A stretch of 64,000 bases of DNA from assembly GCF_000002595.2 (NCBI RefSeq), contig NC_057005.1, forward strand, positions 7,230,193 through 7,294,192. The letters run 5' to 3'. The notes under the pieces were generated by a model. The model saw nothing but the letters and a program-made list of their open reading frames with translations, had not been told where the DNA came from and did no database searches. Both the position numbers and the translations under genes were made by a program. Below are positions 1 to 11,535 of the stretch, in pieces (position 1 is the first letter of the stretch; every line of letters begins with the position of its first letter). The DNA comes from Chlamydomonas reinhardtii (Eukaryota > Chlorophyta > Chlorophyceae > Chlamydomonadales > Chlamydomonadaceae).

Positions 1-569
1 CACCTGTAAGCTGGACTGCACGTTTGCACTGCAGTACACGTGCCAGACATGGCGGGGTGGCTCTCTGCCCTCAACTCTCCCACCTGTCAACCTGTTGCGC
101 GTATCACAATTTATTACTGCCGTGCGTGGCGTCATTTCGCCGCTGTCCATTCCACATAGACATTCGCATTACGGTACCCCAGCCGCCCAGCGCAAACCGA
201 CACACCAAGCACAGGGTAAGCTCTTATGCAGAGCAATGCAGGCAGATTCTGTCAACATGCTTCGCAGTGCCATCATGACCCTCATTACAAACCTTGCTTG
301 AATTGAGGGTTGCGTGAAGCGTCACACCCTCCAACAGCCCAAGTCAGGTAGCCCTGAACGAACATCCCCATTTGCAGGGCGGGCACAACGCTCAGCCACA
401 TGCGAGCACATCAAGTAAGAATGGCGCCGGACACAGTAGCGAGTGTGAATCAAATCAACCACACACATTTCCAGTAAACTGCACAAACTACCGTATCGCC
501 TGATTCCCTCATCGAGAACAACAAATGTTACTGTACACAGGGTCGCAGCCAAGCGCAGGCCACGGAGCC
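1..569. other. 3' flank of the PLAC8-like gene
   Basis: No convincing coding sequence on either strand. The part next to position 570 is presumably the 3' UTR of the minus-strand PLAC8-like gene, since a minus-strand TGTAA lies about 280 bases past its stop. The short open frames here lack biased codon use and conserved motifs. Confidence 0.5.
285..289 (-). terminator. Poly(A) signal TGTAA of the PLAC8-like gene
   Basis: TGTAA on the minus strand (TTACA on the plus strand), about 280 bases downstream of the stop at 570. TGTAA is the usual chlorophyte polyadenylation signal. A five-base match can arise by chance. Confidence 0.4.
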
Positions 570-1730
570 CTACTCCTCGTCCGAGGAACTGCTGCTGCCG
601 CTCCGCCGCCTGTGGTGGTGCCCTTGCGCGGGCACTGCCACGTATTGCACTGGCTGAGGAGCCGCGGCGTAGGCTGGGGCGCCGTAGGCCGGAGCACCGT
701 AGGCCGGTGGCGGCGCCGCATACGCAGGCGGCGGCGCGCCGTAGCCAGGCGGCGGATAGGCCTGCGCCGGCGGCGGCGCGTACTGGGGTGGTGGCGGGGC
801 GTACTGGGGCTGCGGCGCACCATACCCAGGGGGTGGCTGCTGGCCGTAGGGCGGCGGGTAGGGCGAGGCGGCGGGATAAGACGCGGGCGGTGCCGCCATC
901 ATGACCACTTGCGGCTGTTGCTGCTGCGGCGCCGGCGACACCTTGTTGTCCTTGAGCTCCGCACCGCCTGCGCACGTGTTGGGCACGGCATGGCACATCG
1001 TCGGCGCAGGTGGATTTGTAGGACAGTGAGTGTTATGTATATTCAAGTACAGGGCACGCGCCGCAGACAACACACTATAGTTGTAGGCAACACACTATAG
1101 TTGTAGTGGGCTTGGCACGCTGCCGAAGCAAGCATTGGCCATAGCTTTGTGTGTGCTGTGAGTTCACCACTGCACCCAGGTGCGGATACGGTACATGACT
1201 TGGCACCACCCTACGCAGGGCGCCAAGCAGCGACCTCGCACGCACCTTTCCACCACTCCCACCACCACGCACCACACGCCCCCTCCCCAAAGCCCACCTT
1301 GCTGCACCAGGCGGCATGTGAGCTCGCGGTGCTCCTGGCATATGGCGCACAGCGCGCAGCACCAGGTGGCCATGCAGTCCTGGCAGCAGTCGCCTGCAGC
1401 AGGCGGACACATGGGCGCCGGGGCGCACATGTCAGACAGCCTTAATGCAACCTCCGCTTGCTCTAAAATGACGTCGGCGGGAACTTGCAAGGGCGTTGGG
1501 TCAAACCCAGTGAAGGTACAGTATCGCATACCGACAACGCTACCTGGACGGCTGGACTGACCTGGGATGCCGTACTTGACGCGGACCCAGCTCCGCGTGT
1601 TCATGTGCAGCAGGCAGGGGCAGCCAATGAGGTGCATCATGAAGTAGCAGCAGCAGGCACCGTAGCAGCTGCCGCCGCAGCAGACCATGTCGGCGGGCAT
1701 ACGCGCCACGTTTTGGCCGTACTGGCAGCA
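570..1730 (-). CDS. PLAC8-family Cys-rich protein (5' end not found)
   Basis: Recognised by the PLAC8 pattern: CCQYGQN, a cysteine-dense stretch with CCGG and ACCCYF, the phrase VKYGIPG, and DCCQDC followed by CALCAICQEHREL. Family members are small membrane-associated proteins (plant cadmium resistance and cell-number-regulator proteins, animal placenta-specific 8) linked to metal or ion transport and size control. Exons that keep frame are 1730-1562, 1462-1298 and 967-570, giving 243 visible residues. The 99-base middle intron (GTCAGT...TTTTAG) is a multiple of three, so retaining it would also stay open. The last exon encodes about 130 residues: repeated YGAPPPAY-like Pro/Gly/Tyr units, then HHHRRR, a serine run and a DEE end. 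The first exon opens right after a splice acceptor at CCQYGQN, so an upstream exon must exist; I could not find it before position 2350. The specific substrate is unknown. Confidence 0.75.
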
Positions 1731-1860
1731 CTGCACGGCAGAGTGTGGAATGAGGTGATGAGGTGTGGGGTGTCAAGGCTCAGGGCGCAATGGAGCGGTG
1801 ATCAGCCTTGCATCCATCGCCCTTGATGACACATTGGGACCTGCACCCGCCTCCCGGCCT

Positions 1861-1908
1861 AACCTGAACCTGAACCTGAACCTGAACCTGAACCTAAACC
1901 TGAACCTG
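1861..1908. repeat. (AACCTG)n hexanucleotide microsatellite
   Basis: Eight tandem hexamers, one with a single change (AACCTA). It lies upstream of the visible PLAC8-like exons, probably in an intron or the promoter. The unit is not the algal telomere repeat (TTTTAGGG), so it is better read as a simple microsatellite than as interstitial telomere. Confidence 0.9.
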
Positions 1909-2644
1909 CTGAGTCCCTGCTGAGTCCCCTGCTGAGTCCCTAAGATATGAAAGCACAGCGTTTGTGTTTGTGGCCAGCGCAGAAGGGCGGCTGATAACGG
2001 CAGAGGCCCACTCCGGTGGCGATGGCAGCGATAGTAGCATCAGAGCGCCCGGCGTTAGAGTAGCCCAGAGTTCCCAGCGCGCGAGGGCTCAACCACGCAG
2101 ATTGGCGGTTTGGACATTGGTGCCGATGCTGCCGCAACACAGAGACCGCCAGGGCCGCGTCCGCCCAGGGCCTCACCTCCCCCCGCCACGCACGCGCACA
2201 CGCCCTCCTGCCGGCTGCCCCTTTCAGACCATTCCAGCCCTTGCATTGCTGTTTTGTTCTTGTTTCCCGCCTGCTTTGTGGTTTCCTGGACAGCATGCCG
2301 CATGTCAGGCCGCTCCAGGCCCTGTTGTTAGGTGTCATCTCACTCATGTGCCACTGCCATGGGGTACCTGTAATGGTGCACGTCCCATGTGGTCCTACGC
2401 TCTACAGACCCCGGCCGCCTGCGTCCATGAACACCCATATCTGCTTTCTTCCTGGTCTATGCAACCCTCTTTGTTTTGGCATGGGCGATACTACACGCCC
2501 TCCTGGTCGTTGTGCTTGGGGTGTTACACTGATGCTGCCTTGCACGGCCCCACCCCCGCTCCGACTAGTCGATTGTCGTCGGCGCGGCGCCAGCCCCCTC
2601 CCTTGGTCGCCACCCTGGTCAAGCGCTTACTGGGCAACAGCATG

Positions 2645-2652
2645 TATAAAAG
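2645..2652 (+). promoter_or_regulatory. TATA-box-like TATAAAAG with no evident gene
   Basis: A perfect TATAAAAG octamer on the plus strand. No clear coding region follows within the next 2 kb, so it could drive a noncoding transcript, belong to the decayed region downstream, or be chance. Confidence 0.2.
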
Positions 2653-3273
2653 CAAGTGCCGCAGCCGCCGGGCTCCGCACAGCAGTCGCAAAAGCCAGTC
2701 GACCACATTCCAGTGACTGGTTTTATGTTCATTTTGATTTTTCGTATGTAGCGGAGTCTTTAGTGACCAAAGCGTATGATAGCGATGTAATAAGGAGGGA
2801 GTGTCCAAGTATGAAAGTATGAAGCTTCTTTGCCTACCAGCCCGCGGTTTCTATTAGAGAGCTAGCCCTTATGTGTATAAGGATAAATGATAATGCAGCG
2901 AAGAACCAGAAGCGGTCAGCCAAGTTCCACCGTGGATCGCCCAGCACGCCCCTGTCCCCAATCCCCATCGTCCCCGAGGGTCCCCGCAATACACCGCAAT
3001 ATACACATCACCGCCGCGCAACACGCACGCAGATAATACCGCAATACCATGCATGGTGGACGCGGCTGGGGAGGGAGGCGTGCAGTGGCTGCCCTCAGCT
3101 CCCCTGCGAGTGTTCACGCCAGTTCACGCCCTTCAGCGCTTCCACCTTGTTCTCCACAGCGTTAAACCTGTTCTCCATCTCAGCAACCTTCCGGTCCGTC
3201 AGCTGCTGTTCTCCACAGCGTTAGCCAGCTGCAGCTTACGGACCGGAGCTGCAGCGCGGTGAACGCCTGGGTC

Positions 3274-3465
3274 AGAAGATCTTCAGCCGCGCGTACAGTG
3301 CGCTGGCGCACGAAGACGTCTCGACAATCTCTAAAATGTTTTTTCCTGGCACCGCGATAACGCTGCCGCCCATCGCAACAGCAGAAGGCCAGGAAAAAAG
3401 CACTGTAGAGATTGTCGAGACGTCTTCGTGCGCCAGCGCACTGTACGCGCGGCTGAAGATCTTCT
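3274..3465. repeat. Long inverted repeat (foldback) with a 39-base loop
   Basis: The left arm 3274-3349 is the reverse complement of the right arm 3389-3465. The outer 59 bases pair perfectly; a short mismatched patch follows, then the last ten bases pair again. The 39-base centre 3350-3388 is unique. Either strand could fold into a hairpin with about 75-bp arms. Read on the minus strand, the arms translate without a stop, as expected if a piece of coding sequence was duplicated in inverse orientation. Options are a foldback/MITE-type element, an inverted duplication, or a precursor of small RNAs, which in Chlamydomonas come from long near-perfect hairpins. Confidence 0.9.
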
Positions 3466-5166
3466 CAAAGGTTTTCTTGTTGCACATGGTAGAGACGACC
3501 GCGGACTGTTTCGAAGCTCTATGACGTTAAAACATTTATGCTCAGGACGGCTGGCCGCACACGGGTATGACGCCGGTCTGGGAGAGGGGTCAAACGGCAG
3601 GGGCTATAACTTCTGCAGGGAATGTTGTACAGACTTGTCCTCCCGGCAGCAGGTCCGGCGGCGCACGTGGGGCTTTTTGTACAACATTCCATGCATGCGC
3701 TATGTCGCTTGGCGTCCGGGGGATGCGTTCCGCCCTGCTTGGCACGGTCGGACACGGTCGTCAGGCCGACCTCCAATTTAGCTGCCGGTGTTTAGCATGT
3801 ATTATGTACACACTATGTACACCCGAAATATCTTGTTTGCGATCGCTTTGGTGATGTCGCGGTCAACATGCTCTACAAGCTCTGGCAGACAGCCCGGTTT
3901 GACGTCAAGTTAGATTGCCGTCGACTATACTATACTTTATAAGACTACTTTGAGGGTCCGGGGCTTTACAGTGCGACTCTGGTGAAAGCATGCCTCGCGA
4001 AATGTGCCGACAGCCACCCTCGCAAAATGCGACGGGAGCCGAACTTTAGTATCAGTATAGGTTATATAAGCTAATTCCCGAAACGGGGTGTCTAAATCTG
4101 CGCGAGCGCGGAGAAACACGTGTGGACACCTTTTCGCCCCTCCTCAGACCGGCGTCATACCCATGTGGGCTGGCCGCGGTCGCCACCGTGGAAGTCTCTG
4201 GGTCGGGCCGCCGTGTCGCCATTCCATGTATTTATCCAAGGCACATAGAAATCAAATTCGATTAATTATGTAATACTTGCAAAGTGAATGGCCGGTTTGC
4301 TTCGCAGGTTTCGCGCGGGGAGGTGCTGTAGGGCGAAATCGGCCCCATCCGCCCCCTCGGCGAGCACCGCACAGCAAATGGTGCAACAAATTGTACAGCC
4401 CAGCTTTCAACCTTCCACAGAGTGTTTGGTCCCCGTTTACGCAATGGTTATGCCGGGGCGGGAGCGGCGGCATGTATGCGGGGGGTTCAGGGGAGGAGCA
4501 GAGGGGGGGAGCTGGGGCGGGCCGCCGAGCCTCTCACTGCCATCACATACCTGGTAAGCTACCAGACAGCAATTTGGTGTCATAATGGAAGGTCAGGTAG
4601 GGGTTTGTGGCAGTCAGTCAGGGCAGGGGGGGGGCAGGCGGCAGTACGCCGATTGAGCGGCCGAGCCGTTGTCTAAGGCCATGCGGGTACATGCCTGAAA
4701 CGTTGCGCGCGGGCTCCTTATCTTCCTCCATACACACACAAAACCTATCACTGCCATATACAGCAACATTGTTTTAGCATACACAAGTTAAGGCCGAACG
4801 ACTTTCCAAATGCAACGCGCCTTCGTCCTGACAACCCAGCACGCGAGGTTCTACATTCACTTACCGAAATAGTTGGGCAATAGTAAAGTCACCAGCTGTG
4901 ATTGGAACTGCGACTGGGTCGAGACAGGAGCCGAGCTCTGTGGCACGCAGACTTGTAGAGCTCGCTACCGTCTAGCCTTCTGCAGGTTACTTGACTTAAT
5001 CTAAAGGTAAGAGCGACCTACATCGCTACACCGAGTGCCTGACATCGTCGTCCCTTCGATGGCGGTCTACCGCTGAAAGCAAGCAGCTCATAATATCACT
5101 TGCACTGCGTGCCCGTGCACAAACCTAAAACCTGACGTCCAATGCGGTGTTGAATTAATAAAGGAA

Positions 5167-5173
5167 TATAAAT
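5167..5173 (+). promoter_or_regulatory. Possible TATA box of the coiled-coil gene
   Basis: TATAAAT in an AT-rich patch about 42 bases before the ATG at 5215. If used, the 5' UTR would be very short, so this is tentative. Confidence 0.3.
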
Positions 5174-5214
5174 CGGTTGCTCGTTCCAGGGGCCTGCGGC
5201 GCCCAGCGCCAGCC

Positions 5215-7922
5215 ATGCCTTCCCCTGCACGCGAGAAGCTGATGACCATCAAGGCGATGGAGGAAGCGAAAGGGCGGGTAGGTGCACGCGCTGGTGGTGT
5301 GGGCAGGCGAAATCGCTCAGCCTATGGGCTGCCTGAACCGAGAGCCTCACACGCGCACCCTGGTGTGCAGGGAAACGGGCGGGTCAGGTTGTTGGCGTTA
5401 TAAGGGACACCCTGGCCCGGGCCTCAGGTTTCCAAGAGGGAGGAAAGGCACGCAAAGATTGTGCGCACGAGCTTGCAACCACACACACACTAGGTTGTGC
5501 CTCCTGCAAGAGTGTTAGTCAAGTCGCCACGTACCCTTGTGCTTTCACAGCTCCTATCTCTGACCCGGGCCCGAGACACATACCGTGTTGCCTACCGTAC
5601 CATATTGCCCGCAGTTGAGCGTCAACCCACTTCTGAGGTAAACCCTTCCCTTGTGCCCGCAGAGCCAGCACGCGCGCGCCCCGGCCATCTTCAGGGACAC
5701 AGCGCTTGACACGCATAAAAGCATTCAACCAGAGTACTTCGGGCCAAGCACTGTGCCCGAAAAGAAAGAGTTCTCTACACGCCTGAGCTCTGGACGAACA
5801 CGCAGCGTCACGAAACACCAGCGTGCGGCCATGGAAGCGCTCCAGAGGACGTCTCAGATGGCGGGCCAGGGCGAGGTGCGCACCGTGTTCATGCCCACGG
5901 CAGAGCAGATGCCGGTGTGCGCCGCCGCTGGCGAGCGGCGAGGCAATGTGGCCAACAGCGAGTGGGCGCTACTAGACACACTCGAGGGTGAGTGGTGGCC
6001 GCAGGTCCACCTTTGCTGGGGCGGGCTACTCTGTGTGTACCTTGCACATGGATGCACTCCCAAATGGGTGTGCTATCTTGGGTGGGCACTGCGGAAATAT
6101 GTGGAAAAAGTGGATACACATAGAACAGAGGCAGCAATGATTTTCACGACCCGTGTGATGCAGAATCTTACCTTGCCGGCACCCTTTACTAGCGGAACAC
6201 TGCTTGTTTGTTGTGTTCCTGCAGTGAACCTGTACCTCAACGAGAAGGACGCCAGGCTGCGGTCCCAGAAGGCGGTGCAGCAGACACAGCGCGCGATCCT
6301 GGACACACAAGTGGGCATGCTGGCGCAAGCCAAGGTGGGTGGCGTATCCTCAGGAGTAAAATGATGACGCTTGGGGCAAAACAGCCAGTTGCTGCTGAAG
6401 GCACGCTAGTACCGCACGCGATGCTATAGGCCGAGGCTCGAAGTATATGTATCTTCGTTGCAGTTGGCGGCTGAGACGGCGAAGGCTGCTGAGCGGGTGG
6501 AGCTGCTGGCGACTGTGGCGGCGCACCAGGCGGAGGAGCGGCAGCGAGCTGAGGAGCAGCGGGCGGCGCTAACGCGGCTGCGCACTGACCGTGAGGCCAT
6601 GGTGAGCTCGGGGGGATAGGCTTGGCATACCTCGGGTTTCACGCTGGTTACGCTGGACGGGGTGTGCACAGCTAATGTCCGATCAGATTGAGTTCAACAA
6701 CGCGCTTGAAGCATTGAATTGACATTCATGCGGCTGGGCCTGTCTTTTGGTGTGTTTCGTGTTGCAGCTAGCTGAGACGCGGGTGCAGCGCGAGGCGGCA
6801 CTGTCTCGTAAGCGCGAGGAGGAGGCGAAGCTGGTGGCTGCGGCACAGGCCCAGCTGGAGGCGGACCGGCAGGCGGCGGCGCGCAAGGCGGCAGAGCTGA
6901 AGGAGCAGGCGGCGAAGACAATGGCCGACAATGAGGCGCGGCTGGTAGCGCGGAAGGCGGCGGAGGCAGCTCAGCGGGTGGCGGACGCTGAGACCACCAA
7001 GCGCATGATCGAGTGAGTCGGGGCCACATCGCGGTAAACCTTATGCGCGCGGCTGGTGCCCTGCCTACAGCGAGACTTGTCGGCTCCTCCTCGGCCTCCC
7101 CCCTGTTCCCCTTCTGCCGTCTTTCGCGGCCGAATTTACTTGGACCCTAAAACCCGTGCCTAAAACCCCAATCCCCTTGTTTTGCTCTGCAGGATGGCCG
7201 AGGCGCAAGATCGTGCACGCGATCGCAACATGAAGTCATTCCATGACATGATCCAGGCGCGCGCGCGCGGTGTGGGCCAGAAGGCGGTGGACGACCGGCG
7301 CGACCGCCTGGAGCGCGAGGAGCGGCTCATTGCCGAGGCCGAGCGCGCGGCGGCGCAACGCGAGGCGGAGCGTGCGGCAGCTGAGGCAGAGCGCAAGGCG
7401 CGGCTGAAGAGCGACCTGGTGTCGGGCAATGAGGCGCTGAAGCGGGCCAAAGCGGAGAAGCTGGCGGTGGAGCGGGAGGCGGAGGCGCGCGAGCGGGTGA
7501 GTGCCGAGGTCTGGCGTGCTGGGTGTCGTATCTGCGCTATCCATCAGCAAGGGCGCGGGCGGCAGGGAACAGGGGGTTTGTGCCGCCTGCTGGTCCGATC
7601 TGATACGGGCTCATGGGCTGGGCTCCCCGCACACCTAACCTAAACAAAGCTGACGCCCGGTGCCTCACTTGTTTCGCAGGCGGCGGCTGAGCAGCGGGTG
7701 CTGGCGGAGAAGGAGGCGGCGGAGCGCCAGATGGCGGGCATGCGCGAGCGCGCCACTGCCACCAAGCGCTTTGTGGCGGGTCAGGCGGCGGCGGTGGCGG
7801 AGCGCGCCAAGACGGATGACATCTTCATGTCGGAGCAGGAGCGGTTGCTCAACAAGCGGCTGTTGGAGCAGGCGGTGGCCACGGTGCAGCGCCCAATGCA
7901 GTACTCGGTCAAGCTGTACTAA
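5215..7922 (+). CDS. Coiled-coil protein, probable cilium-associated
   Basis: Seven exons join in frame: 5215-5277, 5663-5987, 6225-6334, 6464-6601, 6768-7012, 7193-7496 and 7680-7922, giving 475 residues. All introns are GT-AG with clean acceptors. From about residue 130 to the end the protein is nearly continuous charged alpha-helix rich in Ala, Glu, Arg and Gln (for example REAALSRKREEEAKL), with breaks after each exon; the N-terminal 120 residues are less helical. It ends MQYSVKLY. Length, composition and the trichohyalin-like pattern match algal ciliary microtubule inner and flagellar-associated proteins (CFAP45, CFAP53, CFAP210 and MNS1 are similar in build), but I cannot assign it to one of them, and generic coiled coils mimic each other. 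The ATG at 5215 is chosen because its exon ends in phase 0 and fits the next exon. No downstream TGTAA was found. Confidence 0.8.
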
Positions 7923-9012
7923 AGTAAACGAATGCATGGCTTGTAGCGACTTAGATGCGCTGATGATGTTGACAGGTTTGCAAAGGTGTGCCGTATGAGT
8001 CGTATGGTGTCGTGGAGTGGAAAGATGCGTGTGGCGGTGATTTTGCAGGGGGGCGGGGCTATGTCATGTACATGGTGCGTGTGTGTGACGGTGCGGCGCA
8101 GCTGGTAGCGTGAACCACCATGCACATCGTGCGCATCGTGCCTTGCAAAGGTGCGATATGACACAAATGACGACATGCAATAAAAACACCCAGTCGATAT
8201 GCCGTTGCGCCCTCGATCCCGGTGGGGTATGTTTGTTCCTGCTGGTGCACCATTCCTGGGCTGCAAGAGGAAGGGGCATCCGTGCACAACTAGGCAAAGC
8301 TGCCGCCTCTGGTACACACTTGAGGAGTTGGGGGGCCACACCAGTGGCGAAGCTCCAATTGCTGCCAATCATAGGCCCGGATGCTGTGAGCCAGACTTTG
8401 CACAGTAACAGGTTTGGTTCTAAATGGTCTCCCGTCGGAGGTTGGACCTGCGCATGGAAGGCGGCATCGGCGAAAGCCTCGGATGGCCAACCACGGGGCC
8501 GTAACCCAAGCCGTAACCATGGGCCGCAAACGATGATAAATCTTTCAAGTGTTGCATACGAGCCCTTTCTGCGCGTTGTATGCATTATGCTAAGAAATCG
8601 GCAGTAGCTGCGGAGTCACCTGTCGCCATGACCGTGTCTAACGACAATCAACTCTTGTAGCCCCGGCCCTGCCCCGGCACAGCAATGTCTCTACTCCGTG
8701 CTACCTATCCGCATCCACGCGAGCCCGCCTGTCCAACCCGGCACACCCGACCCCAGGCATCAATCGTCCATTAGACTATTAACGTCCACGACTCAACCTT
8801 GCAACTCCAGCGCGCTCATCACCCGCGTTCTGTCGGTGTCAATGCTAGCTCATCCTAACACCCGGTCACTTCCCCAGCGGCCAAAGCTGGCTCTCTCGCG
8901 GCACCAGGGAGCGCCCGGCTGCTCAGCGCTTCACCATGCGCTGTGGCCCCATGCCTTCTGACGCCTTCCCCGCCTTGCCCTCGCTGCCCTCCTCTGACTC
9001 CTACTCAGCCCT
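7923..9012. other. Convergent intergenic region
   Basis: Space between the stop of the coiled-coil gene and the stop of the minus-strand malate dehydrogenase, presumably two facing 3' UTRs. I see no coding pattern, no repeat and no TGTAA on the expected strands. Confidence 0.5.
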
Positions 9013-11331
9013 CTACTTCTTCTCCGCCAGACACTGCAGCGCCAGGTCGCGCTCCTCCACCAGCTCCGCCTCGGTCACACGCAGGCGCTCGCGCGAGGGG
9101 CCGTCGATGGGTAGACCTGCGCCGCGGGGGAAGGAGGGCGTCAAATCATGATACCGTATCGCAGGCATTGCTGACTAGGCTAGCTTTAAGACGTCGCATG
9201 CTCGTGGGGGGTTCAACAGGTCCGCGGATGTGCGCAGCGAGCGCCTGAAGCCGCGAGCACGAGCATGCAACTTCTCCTACCCCGCGTGAAAAACCTTGCC
9301 ACAGAGGTGACGTGCCGACAAGCCAAACACCCTCGCAGCCGCCCCCGAACGCAGCGACTCACCCTGAACCACCTTCCACTTGCCGCCCGCGCAGGTGACG
9401 GGGTAGGAGTACACCAGGCCGCGCTGCACGCCGTAGGAGCCGTCACTAACCACGCCCATGGACGTCCAGCTGCCGCCGGGCGTGCCGCGGACCCAGTCGC
9501 GCACGTGGTTGCACACGGCGTTGGCGGCGGACAGCGCCGACGACAGGCCGCGAGCCTGGGAGGTAATGACAGCAGGTCAAAGAAGTTAAAGGCTCGAACC
9601 TGTGGTGCCGGCCGTTCACGCCCCCTCAGACCTGCCATCCACGCTCGAGGCTGCTGCCACGCCCGTGCAGCATTGGCTGTGCATGGTCCTTTCCCCGCAC
9701 CCCTTCCCACCCTCCAGCCCCGCCCACCTTGATGATCGCCGCGCCGCGCTGCTGCACGGTGGTGATGAAGTCGCCGTTGAGCCAGGTGTCGTCGTTAACT
9801 GCGGAGCGGATGGGCTTGCCGCCCACTGTGCCGTGGTTGACGTCGGGGTACTGCGTGGAGCTGTGGTTGCCCCAGATGATAACGTTCTTCACAATGCCCA
9901 CGTGGCTGCCGGTGCGCTCAGCCACCTGCGGGGACCACCCGCATGCGCACGTGAGCACCGCCCTCCCCCGATCATTGGCATGCAAAGCACCCGCGCATCT
10001 CAAGCATGAAGGTCAGCCGCACCATGGCCACCTTTTCATATGCTGTATGCCCACCCGGCAGCATCGACTCCGCCTTCACCGCCCTCCCCGCCCCAGTCCT
10101 CGGCTGCCGCCCGCACCTGGCCCAGCGCGCGGTTGTGGTCCAGGCGTGTGAGGCAGGTGATGTTCTCACGCGGGATGGACGGCGCGTTCTCCGCCAGGAT
10201 GAGCGCGTTGGTGTTGGCGGGGTTGGCCACCACCACCACCTGCGGGATGGCGCAGCGTGGCGGTTGGTTTGCATGCAGGACCACGTCGCTGCCCGAGCAC
10301 ACATACCACATGCACCACCGCCACGATGCCAAGAAATCTGTGCCGATGTCCTTCGCGCGCCCCGGTAGTGCGTGCACCCTTCCCCAGTCCTGCTCCTCAG
10401 CTCCTCCGCACGCACCTTGACGTCCTTGCTGGCGTTTGCCTCCAGCGCGCTGGCCTGCTGCTGGTAGATGGACACGTTCTTGGCCATGACGTCCTTGCGC
10501 TCCTCGCCCGCCTTGCGCGGGTAGCCGCCCACCATCACCGCCACGTCCACGTCCTTGCACGCCGCGGCCACGTCCGTGAATGTCAGCACGCCTATGCATG
10601 CGGCGGAGAAAGACGTAATTTCATGCACGGCGGGCGCGATGACACGGATTGGGAGTGCGGCCAGCCCGGCGTGATGGAGTGGGCAGTGATGCAAGGCTTT
10701 AAGGGCGGAGACAGCAGGGAGGCGTGCAGGGGCCTGCATGACAGGGAAGGATGAGTGTCGCCCCACAGGGCCCTCAGGGCACCGCCTCCAACCCACGCAG
10801 TGACTGGCCCCTGCTCTCACCCTCCAGCAGGGGGTAAGCGCCATCCACTAGCTCCATGCGCAAGCCCTCGAGCGCGTTCTTCGCGGGCTCCACATCCAGC
10901 AGGTGCAGGATGATGGGCTGGTCAGCCCCCAGCATGGAGCCGACAGCCACCTGGGGCGCCAGAGCATAGCCAATTTGACCTATGCCATGGGGTTGCAACA
11001 ATTTCTTGGTGGGCAATGGTCGGTGGGTCATCAGTGGGAGTTTGTCGATCGGGAGTGTTGCACAAGACTTCGACACCCGGACGTCGCACCAGGTCCTCAA
11101 AGATCGCTGGTCAGCTTTCGTGCACACCTAGCCGCTGCCTAGAAGCGCCAGCAAACTCAGTCCTAGCGTCACGTTTGCAGTTGCACGCCTTGACAGCTCA
11201 CCAGCCGCGCCCGTGATGAGAACGCGCAGAGCCTTCTTCTTGTGCAGTTTCAGGACATACTTGGAGCAAATGGCCAGGCCAGCACCAAAGGCCGCAGCGA
11301 CCGCGAGCGGAACAACGTTTGGCTTGGTCAT
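9013..11331 (-). CDS. NAD-dependent malate dehydrogenase, cytosolic-type fold, with hydrophobic N-terminus
   Basis: Catalyses malate + NAD+ to oxaloacetate + NADH. Exons 11331-11202, 10979-10821, 10591-10416, 10239-10117, 9925-9728, 9555-9363 and 9116-9013 join in frame to 360 residues. Visible motifs: Rossmann loop GAAGQIGY (41-48), Asp72 at the end of beta-2 selecting NAD over NADP, substrate arginines R122 and R128 in [13 protein letters not shown], catalytic D189 and R192 in LTRLDHNR, and catalytic H217 in [11 protein letters not shown]. Spacing between these residues matches animal cytosolic MDH exactly. The body therefore belongs to the cytosolic/NADP-chloroplast group, not the mitochondrial or glyoxysomal group. 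Oddity: residues 6-22 are hydrophobic ([13 protein letters not shown]...) followed by KLHKKK, some 30 residues before the fold starts. This could be a membrane anchor or a targeting peptide. The start is the first ATG; an upstream GTG is in frame but unlikely. Confidence 0.93.
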
Positions 11332-11495
11332 TTTGTTCAATGTTGCATACACTGCAAAAGAGCTAGTAAGAATTTAATAGTTTCCGCAATCCTGCAAAAC
11401 CATTTGCGATGTTAACGAGGCACGTACCCACTGGTCGCCCTCGCCCGCATTGACTCCACCACCTTGAATCAACACCATTTCTGCTGCAGGTGATC

Positions 11496-11535
11496 ACGTC
11501 AAGCATCACAGCTGACAAGGACGTCAAGCATCACA
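11496..11535. repeat. 15-base direct repeat upstream of MDH
   Basis: ACGTCAAGCATCACA occurs at 11496-11510 and again at 11521-11535, a 25-base period, about 165-205 bases upstream of the MDH ATG. It could be a paired protein-binding site; the ACGTCA core resembles bZIP sites. Function is inferred only from position. Confidence 0.5.

Larger units (their letters stand above)
1731..5214. other. Intergenic region with repeats; missing 5' exon of the PLAC8-like gene may lie here
   Basis: A 3.5-kb stretch without a confident gene. It holds a short (AACCTG)n array, a perfect TATA-like octamer at 2645, and a long foldback at 3274-3465. Around 3130-3230 the minus strand reads like the end of a coiled-coil protein (a heptad phrase KVAEMENRFNAVENK closing in a stop), which may be a decayed gene fragment. 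A 13-base inverted repeat (GAATGTTGTACA and its complement) lies near 3620-3690. The rest shows nothing I can name. Confidence 0.5.

Noticed and set aside
1861-1908. Interstitial telomere repeat
   Set aside because: The unit AACCTG differs from the algal telomere TTTTAGGG and is only eight units long.
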